Positions 20,172 to 28,422 of a stretch of 37,499 nucleotides of DNA are shown here, in pieces. Within the stretch, counting starts at the first letter, position 1; each line of letters opens with the position of its first letter. Below the pieces are notes generated by a model. The model saw only the letters and a program-made list of their open reading frames with translations. It was not told where the DNA came from and made no database searches. A program made the translations under genes and the position numbers. Origin of the DNA: JAJISG01 sp964347325 (GTDB lineage: Archaea; Thermoplasmatota; Thermoplasmata; RBG-16-68-12; JAJISG01); the NCBI GenBank assembly GCA_964347325.1, contig CAYFYA010000015.1, positions 1 to 37,499 of the forward strand, given 5' to 3'.

Positions 20172-23054
20172 ATGCCTGGCCAGGCCTACGACTGGAGGGT
20201 CGTTGAGGAGCGCTGGCAGCGGCGCTGGCAAGAGGAAAAGACGTTTCAGGTCCGCGCCGACGTGTCGCGGCCCAAGTACTTCGTCAACGTGCCGTACCCT
20301 TACATGAACAGCCTCCAGCATGTTGGCTTCGGCGTGACCTTCTTGCACGCGGACGTGATGGCTAGGTACAAGAGAATGCGGGGCCACAACGTCCTCTTCC
20401 CGCAGGCCTTTCACTGCACGGGCCTACCCATCCTGGGGGCCGCGGATAGGATCAAGGACGGGGAGGAGACACAGATCAGAATCCTCCGGGAGATGGGGAT
20501 TCCTGAGGAGGAGATCCCGAAGTTCGCGGACCCGATGCACTGGGTCCGGACCCTACCCGAGCGGACCCGGGAGGACCTCGCCGCCTTCGGTGCGAGCGTC
20601 GATTGGTCGCGGACTTTCATAACAACGGACAACAACCCGGCCTACGACGCCTTCGTCAAGTGGCAGTTTCGGAAGCTCAAGGAGGGCGACTACCTCAGGC
20701 TCGGGAAGCACCCGGTCATCTGGTGTCCCAGGGACGAGATCCCCATAGGGGACCACGACCGCTACGAGGGGGAGGGGGAGGTCCCCCTGGAGTTCACCCT
20801 CATGAAGTTCAGGCTCAGAGAGAGGTTCCTGGTCACAGCGACCCTGCGGCCAGAGACCGTCTTCGGGACCACCAACGTGTGGGTCGATCCCGACGTCGAA
20901 TACGTCGAGGCCATACTGGACGGGGAAAGGTGGATAATCAGTGAGGAGGCGAGCCGAAAGCTTCAGGATCAAGGCAAGCAGGTCGAAGTCGTTGGCCGCG
21001 TCATGGGTGCCCACCTGGTGGGACAGAGCTGCATTGTCCCTGTTGTCGGCGACCCGGTTCTCATTCTGCCCAGCAAGTTCATTGACCAGAGCATCGGCAC
21101 GGGGACTGTCAGTAGCGTTCCATCCGATGCTCCAGACGACTTGGTGGCGCTCAGGGAGCTGCAAGCGGACGAGGAGGCCATGATCCGTTACGAGCTCGAC
21201 GTCCACTTCGTGAAATCTCTCGAGCCCGTATCCATCATCCAGGTGGAGGGCTTCGGACCCCTGCCGGCCGAGGATGTCGTGCGGGAGATGGGCATAAAGA
21301 GCCAGCTCGAGAGGGCGAAACTGGAGAAGGCCAAGGAGGACGTGTACAGGACGGAGTACTACGGTGGCGTCATGAACGATCGATGCGGCGAGTTTGCTGG
21401 CCTGACAGTGGAGGAAGCCAAGGAAAAGGTCAAGGCTAAGATGCTGGCGGATGGGGAGGCGGACGTCCTGTATGAGCCCAGCGGACCTGTTGTCTGCAGA
21501 TGCCTCACGAAGGCCGTGGTCAAGGTCGTGGAGAACCAGTGGTTCCTGGCCTACGGCGACCCCGACTGGAAGTCCCAGACCCATGAGGCCCTCGACTCCA
21601 TGGACCTCCTCCCAGAGGCCATCCGGACCCAGTTTCATAACGTCGTGGACTGGCTACGGGACTGGGCTGCCACCCACCACAAAGGCCTGGGATCCAACCT
21701 CCCCTGGGACGACGACTGGGTAATCGAATCTCTCTCCGACTCAACAATCTACATGGCCTACTACACCGTGGCCCACATCCTCCAGGACGACGACATGGAC
21801 CCCAAGAAGCTGACGGACGAGTTGTTCGACTACATCTTCCTGGGGAAGGGGGATGCGGAGGAGGTGTCGCGTCTTAGCGGTCTCGATGTCGGCAGGATCG
21901 AGTCGATGCGAAGAGAGTTTACCTACTGGTACCCCTTCGACCTCCGACACTCGGGGAAGGATCTGGTCCCGAACCACCTCACCTTCTGTCTGTTCAATCA
22001 CGTGGCCATCTTCCCGCGGGACCGCTGGCCCAAGGCCTTCGGCGTCAACGGTTATCTGGCAATCAAGGGGCGTAAGATGTCCAAGTCCAAGGGTGGCGCC
22101 ATCTATCTGAAGGACGCCATCGATGCGTGGGGAGCGGACGCCACCAGGATCACCCTCGCCCAAGGAGGTGAGGGCCTAGACGACCCGACCTTCGATGAGG
22201 ACTTTGTTGAGACCGTCGGCAAGAAGCTGTCCGCTCTCTATGAGGCGTCCGTGAGGAAGTGGAACGCCTCCTCTGAGTGGAGAACCGTTGACTCCTGGTT
22301 CCGTTCCGTCCTCCACAGGGCCATCAGCGGATCGGCGGAGGCGATGGAGGGCCTCAACCATAGGACGGCACTGAAGCACGGTTTCTTCGACCTTCAGCGC
22401 AGCTGGGCATGGTACCTACGCAGGTGTGGGGACCGTCCAAATGAGAGCCTACTCCGCGAGTTCCTGGAGGTTGAGACCAAGCTCATGGCACCCTTCGTCC
22501 CGCATCTCGCGGAGGAGATGTGGAAGGCTCTAGGGGGCCAGGGCTACGTCCACAATGCGCCCTATCCGGAGGTCGTTGAGGAGGCCCTGGACCCGCGCTC
22601 AGAGGCCATGGAATCGTATCTCCGGGATGTCATGGACGATGTCCGACAGATAGGCAGGGCCATCCACGTGAAGCCCACCAAGGTGGTCTTCTACACCTCC
22701 CCCGCCTGGAAGAGGAAGCTGTACGAGGTGGCAGTCGGCCTGCGAGCTGTTGAAAAGCTCGACATCGGACAGCTTGTGAAGAAGGGGAGAGCCGTCCCTG
22801 AGGTCAAGGGACGTGACAAGGAGCTCCCCGCCTTCTGCAAGCGCCTCGTGGCCTTCCTCGCACCTGTGGGCTCCAAGGAGTTGACCTCCTGGACCTTCGA
22901 CGAGCGGGAGTTCCTCACGGAATCGGCGGACTTCCTTCGCTCGGAGCTCGGAGCCGAAGTCGAGGTGTATGAGGAGGGCTCTGAGGAGGCATACGATCCA
23001 TCGTCCAAGGCGAGTCAGTCAATTCCCTGGAGGCCGGCTATCTACGTCGAATAG
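20172..23054 (+). CDS. leuS: Leucyl-tRNA synthetase, archaeal type
   Basis: This class I synthetase (960 residues) charges tRNA-Leu. The catalytic region has PYPYMNSLQHVGFG near residue 41-54, FHCTGLPILGAADR, and KMSKSKGGA at residues 635-643. The long insert around residues 200-400 is the editing domain, with VTATLRPETVFGTTNVWV as the threonine-rich site. The C-terminal part has the archaeal anticodon-binding arrangement (ETKLMAPFVPHLAEEMWKAL). One oddity is that the HIGH motif reads HVGF, with phenylalanine in place of the second histidine. The transcript is probably leaderless. Confidence 0.96.
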   Translation: MPGQAYDWRVVEERWQRRWQEEKTFQVRADVSRPKYFVNVPYPYMNSLQHVGFGVTFLHADVMARYKRMRGHNVLFPQAFHCTGLPILGAADRIKDGEETQIRILREMGIPEEEIPKFADPMHWVRTLPERTREDLAAFGASVDWSRTFITTDNNPAYDAFVKWQFRKLKEGDYLRLGKHPVIWCPRDEIPIGDHDRYEGEGEVPLEFTLMKFRLRERFLVTATLRPETVFGTTNVWVDPDVEYVEAILDGERWIISEEASRKLQDQGKQVEVVGRVMGAHLVGQSCIVPVVGDPVLILPSKFIDQSIGTGTVSSVPSDAPDDLVALRELQADEEAMIRYELDVHFVKSLEPVSIIQVEGFGPLPAEDVVREMGIKSQLERAKLEKAKEDVYRTEYYGGVMNDRCGEFAGLTVEEAKEKVKAKMLADGEADVLYEPSGPVVCRCLTKAVVKVVENQWFLAYGDPDWKSQTHEALDSMDLLPEAIRTQFHNVVDWLRDWAATHHKGLGSNLPWDDDWVIESLSDSTIYMAYYTVAHILQDDDMDPKKLTDELFDYIFLGKGDAEEVSRLSGLDVGRIESMRREFTYWYPFDLRHSGKDLVPNHLTFCLFNHVAIFPRDRWPKAFGVNGYLAIKGRKMSKSKGGAIYLKDAIDAWGADATRITLAQGGEGLDDPTFDEDFVETVGKKLSALYEASVRKWNASSEWRTVDSWFRSVLHRAISGSAEAMEGLNHRTALKHGFFDLQRSWAWYLRRCGDRPNESLLREFLEVETKLMAPFVPHLAEEMWKALGGQGYVHNAPYPEVVEEALDPRSEAMESYLRDVMDDVRQIGRAIHVKPTKVVFYTSPAWKRKLYEVAVGLRAVEKLDIGQLVKKGRAVPEVKGRDKELPAFCKRLVAFLAPVGSKELTSWTFDEREFLTESADFLRSELGAEVEVYEEGSEEAYDPSSKASQSIPWRPAIYVE

Positions 23055-23136
23055 AGGCTCGTACCAACCGGACACCGAAGGTGAGGGAAGGCCCTTCAAG
23101 AGGAGAAGGCCACCCTCACGCCAGGCCACTCGACTG

Positions 23137-23541
23137 ATGATCATGTCCGTCGTGGCCTCGGTAGGGTTGGCTGCGGTCCTGGGGGTCGTGTTTCTGCCAA
23201 TCCTCCTCCAATACGAGCAGCACCCCAAGGACCCGTACTACGAGTTGGCAGTCTCTGACCAGGACTCGTATGTGAGAGTCGAGATAGTCACCGCCTCCTT
23301 CCCTCAGGAGTTGGGAGCCTTCAGGGTTGAACTGAGAGTGGACTCGGCGTTCCACAGCTTTGGGCCTCTGCCTCAGGGCGTTGACGACCTCGTGTCGTTC
23401 TTCGACGCGAATGGCGATGGAGTCCTGAACGTGGGCGACTACTTTCTCGTGGAGGACATTGGTACAGACTACTCCCTCCTCATCCTTCACCCCGATCCTG
23501 CCGAGGAGGGAGGCGTGGGTTTCAAACGGTGGAGCTCTTAG
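23137..23541 (+). CDS. Membrane-anchored protein with EF-hand/dockerin-like loop
   Basis: From ATG 23137 this 134-residue protein has a short N-terminus, a single hydrophobic helix (VVASVGLAAVLGVVFLPILL), and an extracellular-type remainder. The open frame continues upstream through a lysine/arginine-rich stretch, so a start further upstream at a non-ATG codon is possible. That would resemble archaeal type IV pilin-like N-termini, with a basic segment before the hydrophobic helix. Near residue 91 the sequence FDANGDGVLNVGDYF follows the pattern of a calcium-binding dockerin or EF-hand loop. It starts 82 nt after leuS. Its 3' end overlaps the opposing membrane gene by 20 nt. No family was recognised. 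Confidence 0.55.
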   Translation: MIMSVVASVGLAAVLGVVFLPILLQYEQHPKDPYYELAVSDQDSYVRVEIVTASFPQELGAFRVELRVDSAFHSFGPLPQGVDDLVSFFDANGDGVLNVGDYFLVEDIGTDYSLLILHPDPAEEGGVGFKRWSS

Positions 23542-24376
23542 CAGAGCGCTTCCACTCTTGGAACTTCGAGATCTCCCTGAGGTATCGATGCCGCCTCACG
23601 CTCCGCCTCCAGGAGATGAGGAGCATGGACACCATTGGTGCGATTCCGAGGATTACGATGACTGCCAGGGAGGAGGCCGTTAGCGTCCCTCCCCAGGTGG
23701 TTAGACCGACGTAGAGAAGGGGGATGATGGCCACGGGGGAGAAGAAAGCCATAGAGATCACGAAGAACGGCATGAGGGGCTTGACCGCCGCTCTCTTCAT
23801 TCTCTCAACGTCCTCATCGGAGTACCTACTGACCTCCATCACCCAGGGCCTCCCCAGGGCATCGAAGGCTTCTCGGAGTTCCTGTGCCACCAACCTGTAA
23901 CCCTCATCCTCGCCGCGGGCGAACTGAGGGACGCTGGGTGTGAAGGTCAGGACCGTCTCCTTCCCGCCACGGAATTCGATTCCGAGGCCAAGGTGCTCCA
24001 CCGTGCCAGCAGAGGCGGCGAAGGGCGAAAGGAGAGCCCCTGAAACGTAGTAGAGCCTCGGGTAGAGATTGACGATCTCGTCGTAGCCGTAGAGGCGACG
24101 GCTTCCGACAAGCCTCTTCCACAGGGGCAGAGGCAGTTCGAGACCGAGGTCGAAAATTCTTAGAGGTGTGGGCCTGCCGAGGATTATGGCAGCGATGACC
24201 AGAATCGGAGGGACCACCCAAAGCCACCAAAGATCCAGATCACCCCTGGTGACAGTCCATAGGGGTAGTCCTATAGCCGCCACCACCAGCGTGATTATGA
24301 GAATCGCTATTGCTATCGGGCTTGCCGGGAGTGGCACATACTCGAGCCGTGGGTTACCCAGCTCGGGCGGCTTCAA
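23522..24376 (-). CDS. Four-helix membrane protein of unknown function
   Basis: This protein of about 284 residues has two pairs of membrane helices: residues about 20-65 (PIAIAILIITLVVAAIGLPL and WWLWVVPPILVIAAIILG) and about 205-262 near the C-terminus. Between them lies a soluble part with GLGIEFRGGKETVLTFTPSV, similar in feel to PH-like or DUF-type membrane proteins that control their own folding. TTG 24376 is taken as start because the TATA box ACTATAAAGA (24401-24410 on the plus strand) sits about 27 nt upstream and the longer frame runs into the tRNA gene. I do not recognise the family. Confidence 0.65.
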   Translation of the reverse strand: MKPPELGNPRLEYVPLPASPIAIAILIITLVVAAIGLPLWTVTRGDLDLWWLWVVPPILVIAAIILGRPTPLRIFDLGLELPLPLWKRLVGSRRLYGYDEIVNLYPRLYYVSGALLSPFAASAGTVEHLGLGIEFRGGKETVLTFTPSVPQFARGEDEGYRLVAQELREAFDALGRPWVMEVSRYSDEDVERMKRAAVKPLMPFFVISMAFFSPVAIIPLLYVGLTTWGGTLTASSLAVIVILGIAPMVSMLLISWRRSVRRHRYLREISKFQEWKRSAKSSTV

Positions 24377-24400
24377 GTGGATGTGCTGAGACGCTCCGTC

Positions 24401-24410
24401 ACTATAAAGA
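24401..24410 (-). promoter_or_regulatory. TATA box of the four-helix membrane protein
   Basis: TCTTTATAGT on the minus strand lies about 28 nt before the TTG at 24376 and suggests a leaderless transcript. Confidence 0.5.
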
Positions 24411-24469
24411 GTCGCCAGAGTTCCCTGTTCGATAACTTTAAGATGGCCCCTCAGCGTAGGTCTCGAGAC

Positions 24470-24583
24470 GGGCCTGTAGCTCAGCCAGGTAGAGCGGTCG
24501 GCTCTTATGCCATTCTGGCGGAGAGACCGATTGGTCAAGGGTTCGAAAGGGTTGAACCTACCCCGAAACTCCCTTCAGGCCCG
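24470..24583 (+). tRNA. tRNA-Lys(CTT) with two introns
   Basis: The acceptor stem GGGCCTG (24470-24476) pairs with CAGGCCC (24576-24582), with G73 at 24583. D-arm GCTC/GAGC, anticodon stem GTCGG (24497-24501) with CCGAT (24527-24531), variable loop TGGTC and T-stem AAGGG/CCCTT complete a standard tRNA. Anticodon CTT is at 24504-24506. Intron 1, 18 nt at 24508-24525 (position 37/38), fits a bulge-helix-bulge: CTCT pairs with GGAG, bulges TAT and AGA, inner helix GCCA/TGGC. Intron 2, 22 nt at 24548-24569 (T-loop, 59/60), likewise fits: TTCG with CGAA, bulges AAA and ACT, inner helix GGGT/ACCC. Splicing both gives loops CTCTTAA and TTCGAAT and a 74-nt tRNA. CCA is not encoded. A TATA-like ACTTTAAGA lies about 30 nt upstream. 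Confidence 0.92.
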
Positions 24584-24623
24584 TCCTCACAGTTTATTTA
24601 GTTATCACCGCTAGGCCTCCTGA

Positions 24624-25406
24624 ATGATTACGCCGTTCCTCTACGTCGTCGGTACGGCCGGCAGTGGGAAGAGCACCCTTGTCAGAGCCTACGGGGACTG
24701 GGCCGACCTCAAGGGCTTCGATGCCATCAGCATCAACCTGGATCCGGGGTCTGAGTCCCTTCCCTACGAGCCCGACGTCGACATCCGAGATTGGATCAAC
24801 CTCCAAGAGGTCATGGAGGAGTACGAGCTGGGACCCAATGGGGCCCAGATCATGGCCGCCGACATGATCGCCCTGAACGCGAAGGAGGTGGCGGCGGTTT
24901 TGGAGGACTACAAGACGGATTACATCCTAGTGGACACCCCGGGTCAGATGGAGCTCTTCACCTTCAGGGAGTCGAGCAACGTGGTCATGGATGCCTTTGG
25001 TCGTGAGGAATCGTTCATCATCTACCTCTCCGACCCCATCCTGTCACGTCACCCTTCAGGGCTGGTGAGTTCCATGCTTCTCTCTGCTACCTGCCAGTTT
25101 CGCCACGCCGTACCCTTCCTCAACGTCCTCTCGAAATCGGATCTTCTGGAGGAGGAGGAGCTGAAGAAGATCCTCAAGTGGTCTTCAGATCCCTACGCGT
25201 TGAACGACGCGTTGGCGGAGGAGGGTGTCTCCCCGAAGTCGGTTCTAGACGTGGAGTTCCTCAAGGCCCTGGAGGGGATTGGTGTCTACCGGCGACTTAC
25301 CCCCGTGTCATCGGAGCTCCTCTTCGGGTTGGAGGACGTGTACACCGTCGTTCAGGAGGCCTTCGCCGGAGGGGAAGACCTGGAAACGGGGTTCAGAAAG
25401 GAATAG
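24624..25406 (+). CDS. GPN-loop GTPase
   Basis: GPN-loop GTPases are homodimeric in archaea; the eukaryotic relatives help assemble RNA polymerase. This 260-residue protein has G1 GTAGSGKS (residues 10-17), the diagnostic GPN at 70-72 (ELGPNGA), G3 DTPGQ (104-108) and the base-recognition SKSD. ATG 24624 is near the expected start for the TATA-like AGTTTATTTAG at 24591-24601, so a leaderless or nearly leaderless message is likely. The 3' end overlaps the opposing LOG-like gene by 14 nt. Confidence 0.93.
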   Translation: MITPFLYVVGTAGSGKSTLVRAYGDWADLKGFDAISINLDPGSESLPYEPDVDIRDWINLQEVMEEYELGPNGAQIMAADMIALNAKEVAAVLEDYKTDYILVDTPGQMELFTFRESSNVVMDAFGREESFIIYLSDPILSRHPSGLVSSMLLSATCQFRHAVPFLNVLSKSDLLEEEELKKILKWSSDPYALNDALAEEGVSPKSVLDVEFLKALEGIGVYRRLTPVSSELLFGLEDVYTVVQEAFAGGEDLETGFRKE

Positions 25407-25887
25407 AGTTACGCCCAGGATTCTTGGAGTTCTTCATGGCCAATTCAACAGCTTCGGCGGGACTCTCGGCCACATAGAACAGGTCCTCCGGGACATCGAT
25501 CTTCCTCATGTCCCAGCTCCCGAGGGAGACGACCTTCTTTCCCTGCTCGAAGGCGTGGGAGATCTCCGACAGGGTTCCGAAGCTGCCGTCGACGGCGATG
25601 ATTGCATCAGCGGAGCGGACGATGATGACATTCCTTGCGGTTCCCATCCCTGTGGCGATAACAACGTCGACGTAAGGGTTGGCGTCGGCTTTGTCAATGG
25701 TGGGTATGACGCCAACGGTGAGGCCACCCTCCTTCTTGGCGCCCTTGCAGGCCGCCTCCATGACGCCCGAGAGCCCACCGCAGATGAGGGCGGCCCCGCG
25801 CCGGGCGATGAGGGAACCGACCTCCTCAGCCATGGCGAGGAACTCCTCCTCCGGATTCTGGCCTCCTATGACCCCGATGAGCTTCAT
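25393..25887 (-). CDS. LOG-like/SLOG-fold protein (TIGR00725 type)
   Basis: This 164-residue protein has the nucleotide-binding SLOG fold related to LOG cytokinin-activating enzymes and to the TIGR00725 group. The glycine-rich stretches IGVIGGQNP and LICGGLSGVMEAACKGAKK are the binding loops. TARNVIIVRSADAIIAVDGS and FGTLSEISHAFEQGKKVVSL form the conserved core, though the exact PGGxGTxxE motif of classic LOG proteins is replaced by DGSFGTLSE. The enzyme activity in archaea is unsettled. It stands between two convergent or divergent genes without an operon. Confidence 0.85.
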   Translation of the reverse strand: MKLIGVIGGQNPEEEFLAMAEEVGSLIARRGAALICGGLSGVMEAACKGAKKEGGLTVGVIPTIDKADANPYVDVVIATGMGTARNVIIVRSADAIIAVDGSFGTLSEISHAFEQGKKVVSLGSWDMRKIDVPEDLFYVAESPAEAVELAMKNSKNPGRNSIPF

Positions 25888-25949
25888 TAGAGTCTGATAA
25901 CACGTCCGGGGGCGATTTAAGGCTTTTCGAGTGGGTCCCAGGAAGGATT

Positions 25950-26519
25950 CTAAGGGCGGCGTGCCCTGATTCCGTAGAACAAATCACCCACGTCGACGCT
26001 ATCCACCCCGAAGCCAACGGAGCGCAACAGCTCCTTGGCTTGCTCCTCTGAGAGACGATGTTCAAGCGGGGGACCCACATCCATCGGCACCTTCGCCCAG
26101 TCCACGACGGCCAGGAAACCCCCAGTCCTAAGGATGCGGTGAATCTCCATTAGCGTGCTGCGCCCCTTGAGTTCGTGGAGGGTGTTGACTAGGAGAGCCG
26201 CATCCGCATGGGACTCAGGCAGTGCAATGAACTCCTCGCTGGAAAGGATGGGAAGGATGTTGGACACACCTTGGTCGAGGAGCTTCTCCTGAAGGCTCCA
26301 CAGCATCTCTTCCTGCATGTCAATGGCGTAGACGCGGCCAGCTGGACCAACCCGGCGGGAGAGAGGAATGGAGAAGTAGCCTGTACCGCAGCCTACGTCG
26401 GCAACCACCGTGCCCGCAGTGAATCCGAAGAAGTCGAGGATAGTCTCTGGGTCTTGCCATTCACGGCGGTCGGGACTCTCCAGAAGGGCCTTCCTGTCTG
26501 GATCGAACTTGTGGGCCAT
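25950..26519 (-). CDS. Class I SAM-dependent methyltransferase
   Basis: This protein of about 189 residues has motif I VVADVGCGTGYFS, the acidic residue in VYAIDMQEEM, and the post-motif strand DAALLVNTLHEL, all typical of class I (UbiE-like) methyltransferases. ATG 26519 (MAHKFDPDRK) is taken since the typical N-terminus begins there; ATG 26537 adds six residues. The likely substrate is a small molecule but cannot be named. It is divergently oriented from the HAD hydrolase gene, with about 100 bp between them. Confidence 0.85.
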   Translation of the reverse strand: MAHKFDPDRKALLESPDRREWQDPETILDFFGFTAGTVVADVGCGTGYFSIPLSRRVGPAGRVYAIDMQEEMLWSLQEKLLDQGVSNILPILSSEEFIALPESHADAALLVNTLHELKGRSTLMEIHRILRTGGFLAVVDWAKVPMDVGPPLEHRLSEEQAKELLRSVGFGVDSVDVGDLFYGIRARRP

Positions 26520-26626
26520 TGGGCGGAGAGGTCCCATGGCCGTAATAAGGATTATCCACCCGCCTTCAGGCCCTCTAAGGCCCCTGAGGGAAAGGTTATT
26601 GCGAGGGAGCACCTGGTCGCTCCTTC

Positions 26627-27358
26627 ATGTCCGTCGGGGGGCACCAAGCAGTCTTCTTCGACGCGGGTGGAACGCTCACGTTCGCTGATCCGAGCGGCGA
26701 TGAGATATGGGTCGCCGCGTTGGAGGAGCACGGCTACCACGTAACCAAGGAGAGGCTTTTCCACACCACTGGCGTCCCCGGGCCAGAGTTCAATCGCTCG
26801 GACATCGTCAGGGCGCTTCGGGGAGCTGCCGAGGGACTTACCAGGGACTTGCCCTCGACCCTGGAGGAGGAGCGAGCCTACTTTCGTCGTTACGACGCGA
26901 TGGTCCTGGAGAGGCTCGGAATCCCCGCCGCGGAGGAGATCATGGAGAGCGTAGATCGCCGCTTCCAGGAGGGGCTGTTTGTCCGTCTTTACGAGGACAC
27001 TGAGCCAGCTCTCCAGATCCTGCAAGATGCGGGTTGTCGCCTGGGCGTTATCTCCAACGCCCCTCACGATCTCCCGGATCGCCTGGAGGAGCTCGGGCTG
27101 GCTCGCTACTTCGACGCCATCACCTACTCCTTCGAGGTGGGCGTGGAGAAGCCCCATCCGAGGATCTTCCGGACGGCCCTCGAGAGGCTGGATGTCCCGC
27201 CCTCGAGAGCCATTCACGTCGGAGACACTTATGGCCCCGACATCCTCGGAGCCCGTGGCGCGGGAATGACCCCGATTCTCATCTCCCGGTCCGAGGAGCT
27301 ACCCTCAGTGGACTGCATCGCGATTCGAAGCCTGCGCGACGTTGTGAGCCACCTCTGA
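26627..27358 (+). CDS. HAD-superfamily hydrolase
   Basis: This 243-residue protein is a HAD phosphatase of the REG-2/HDHD3-like kind. Motif I is FFDAGGTLT, where the nucleophile aspartate is present but the usual second aspartate is glycine. This is common in that subgroup. Motif II is VISNAPHD, the lysine of motif III is in VGVEKPHPRIF, and motif IV is HVGDTYGPDILGARGAGM. The cap is a helical C1 domain at about residues 20-100. Substrate unknown. Confidence 0.9.
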   Translation: MSVGGHQAVFFDAGGTLTFADPSGDEIWVAALEEHGYHVTKERLFHTTGVPGPEFNRSDIVRALRGAAEGLTRDLPSTLEEERAYFRRYDAMVLERLGIPAAEEIMESVDRRFQEGLFVRLYEDTEPALQILQDAGCRLGVISNAPHDLPDRLEELGLARYFDAITYSFEVGVEKPHPRIFRTALERLDVPPSRAIHVGDTYGPDILGARGAGMTPILISRSEELPSVDCIAIRSLRDVVSHL

Positions 27359-27410
27359 AGGCCGCCAAATCCTTCATATTCCGATATTGCATTGGGAGCG
27401 CGGGGATCGC

Positions 27411-27794
27411 ATGGAGGACCCTGCCAGTTCCTATTTCAACTGCACAGACTCCCAGAGGGCCACCTTCGAGGCCGGCATAAAGCTCGGTTCAGTGTATCAC
27501 CAGTTTGTCGGCACTCCCCTAAGCGAGCAGAACGTCGACATCGTGGAGAGGTCCATTGAGGAGGGTGTCAGAGTTCAGCCCTTCGTCGAGGACGTAAAGG
27601 TGCAGATAGACAGGTCGCACCTCCGCGAGAAGCGGAGCCCCTATCGGTACGTATCGCTGACTGGGAACATGCTCCACGTCGAACTGAAGGTCAGATACGG
27701 CGACAGTTTCGCGATTTGCGAGCTGAGCTACGTGGAGGAGTTGCGGTATCCTCTCATGAGGATCGTCGAGGTCACAGGGACCAAAGGAAGCTGA
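27411..27794 (+). CDS. mptD: Archaeal dihydroneopterin aldolase MptD
   Basis: MptD cleaves 7,8-dihydroneopterin to 6-hydroxymethyl-7,8-dihydropterin and glycolaldehyde in archaeal pterin synthesis. This 127-residue protein has the family core: FEAGIKLGSVYHQFVGTPLS, then VRVQPFVEDVKVQI, then YVSLTGNMLHVELKV, ending in ELRYPLMRIVEV. ATG 27411 is preferred over TTG 27387 because the TATA-like TTCATATTCC at 27373-27382 lies about 30 nt upstream of it. It serves the same pathway as MptA at 14649-15527, although the two genes are far apart. Confidence 0.88.
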   Translation: MEDPASSYFNCTDSQRATFEAGIKLGSVYHQFVGTPLSEQNVDIVERSIEEGVRVQPFVEDVKVQIDRSHLREKRSPYRYVSLTGNMLHVELKVRYGDSFAICELSYVEELRYPLMRIVEVTGTKGS

Positions 27795-27873
27795 GGCTAC
27801 GTCTGGGCCAGGCTTAGAATTTTATCGTACTTGTTTAATACTTTGATAGCATTAACCTGGCTAGCGGGACCGT

Positions 27874-28422
27874 ATGGTGACCAGCCTAAAGATAGGCATA
27901 ACGGGACTTCCCAATGCCGGCAAGACCTTCGCCCTAATCAAGGTCATCGAGATGTTGGAGGCTGAGGAACGGGTAGTAGGAGGAATGGTCACCGAGCCCG
28001 TCCTGGTGAAGGGGAGGAGGTCGGGCTTCTGGGTGATGGACTGGAGAACGAAGGCGCGCAAAATCCTGGCTTCCCCCGAGATCGACTCCAAGGTCAAGGT
28101 GGGAGTCTACGGAGTGGACCTGGATGCCCTGGACGAAATAGGGGTGCCAGCCATTCGGTCGGCCACCGACGAGGCCGACGTCATTGTTGTCGACGAAGTG
28201 GGGAAGATGGAGATGGAGAGTGAGGCCTTCGTTGATGCCGTGAAGGACGCCCTGGACAGCGAGAAGCCGGTGTTACTCACCCTTCACAAGAAATCCAGGA
28301 ACCCACTCCTGCAGGACATCCGCCGGAGGGACGACGTCAGGATCCTTGAGGTCACGCCCGTCAACAGAAACCTTTTGCCCTACAAGATTGTGGGCCTCCT
28401 GAAGGGGGAATGGGAGAGATAG
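27874..28422 (+). CDS. THEP1-type nucleoside-triphosphatase
   Basis: This 182-residue protein is a THEP1 (NTPase I) family P-loop enzyme: Walker A GLPNAGKT (residues 11-18), Walker B VIVVDEVGKME, then PVLLTLHKKSRNPLLQDI. Members hydrolyse many nucleoside triphosphates and are found in archaea and as human NTPCR; the physiological role is unknown. It is preceded by an AT-rich TATA-like stretch TGTTTAATACT at 27832-27842. It overlaps trm1 by 13 nt, suggesting joint expression with a tRNA-modifying enzyme. Confidence 0.93.
   Translation: MVTSLKIGITGLPNAGKTFALIKVIEMLEAEERVVGGMVTEPVLVKGRRSGFWVMDWRTKARKILASPEIDSKVKVGVYGVDLDALDEIGVPAIRSATDEADVIVVDEVGKMEMESEAFVDAVKDALDSEKPVLLTLHKKSRNPLLQDIRRRDDVRILEVTPVNRNLLPYKIVGLLKGEWER

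Noticed and set aside
20553..21638. A 361-residue open frame opposite leuS
   Set aside because: leuS is certain here, and the opposite frame reflects GC-rich third positions.
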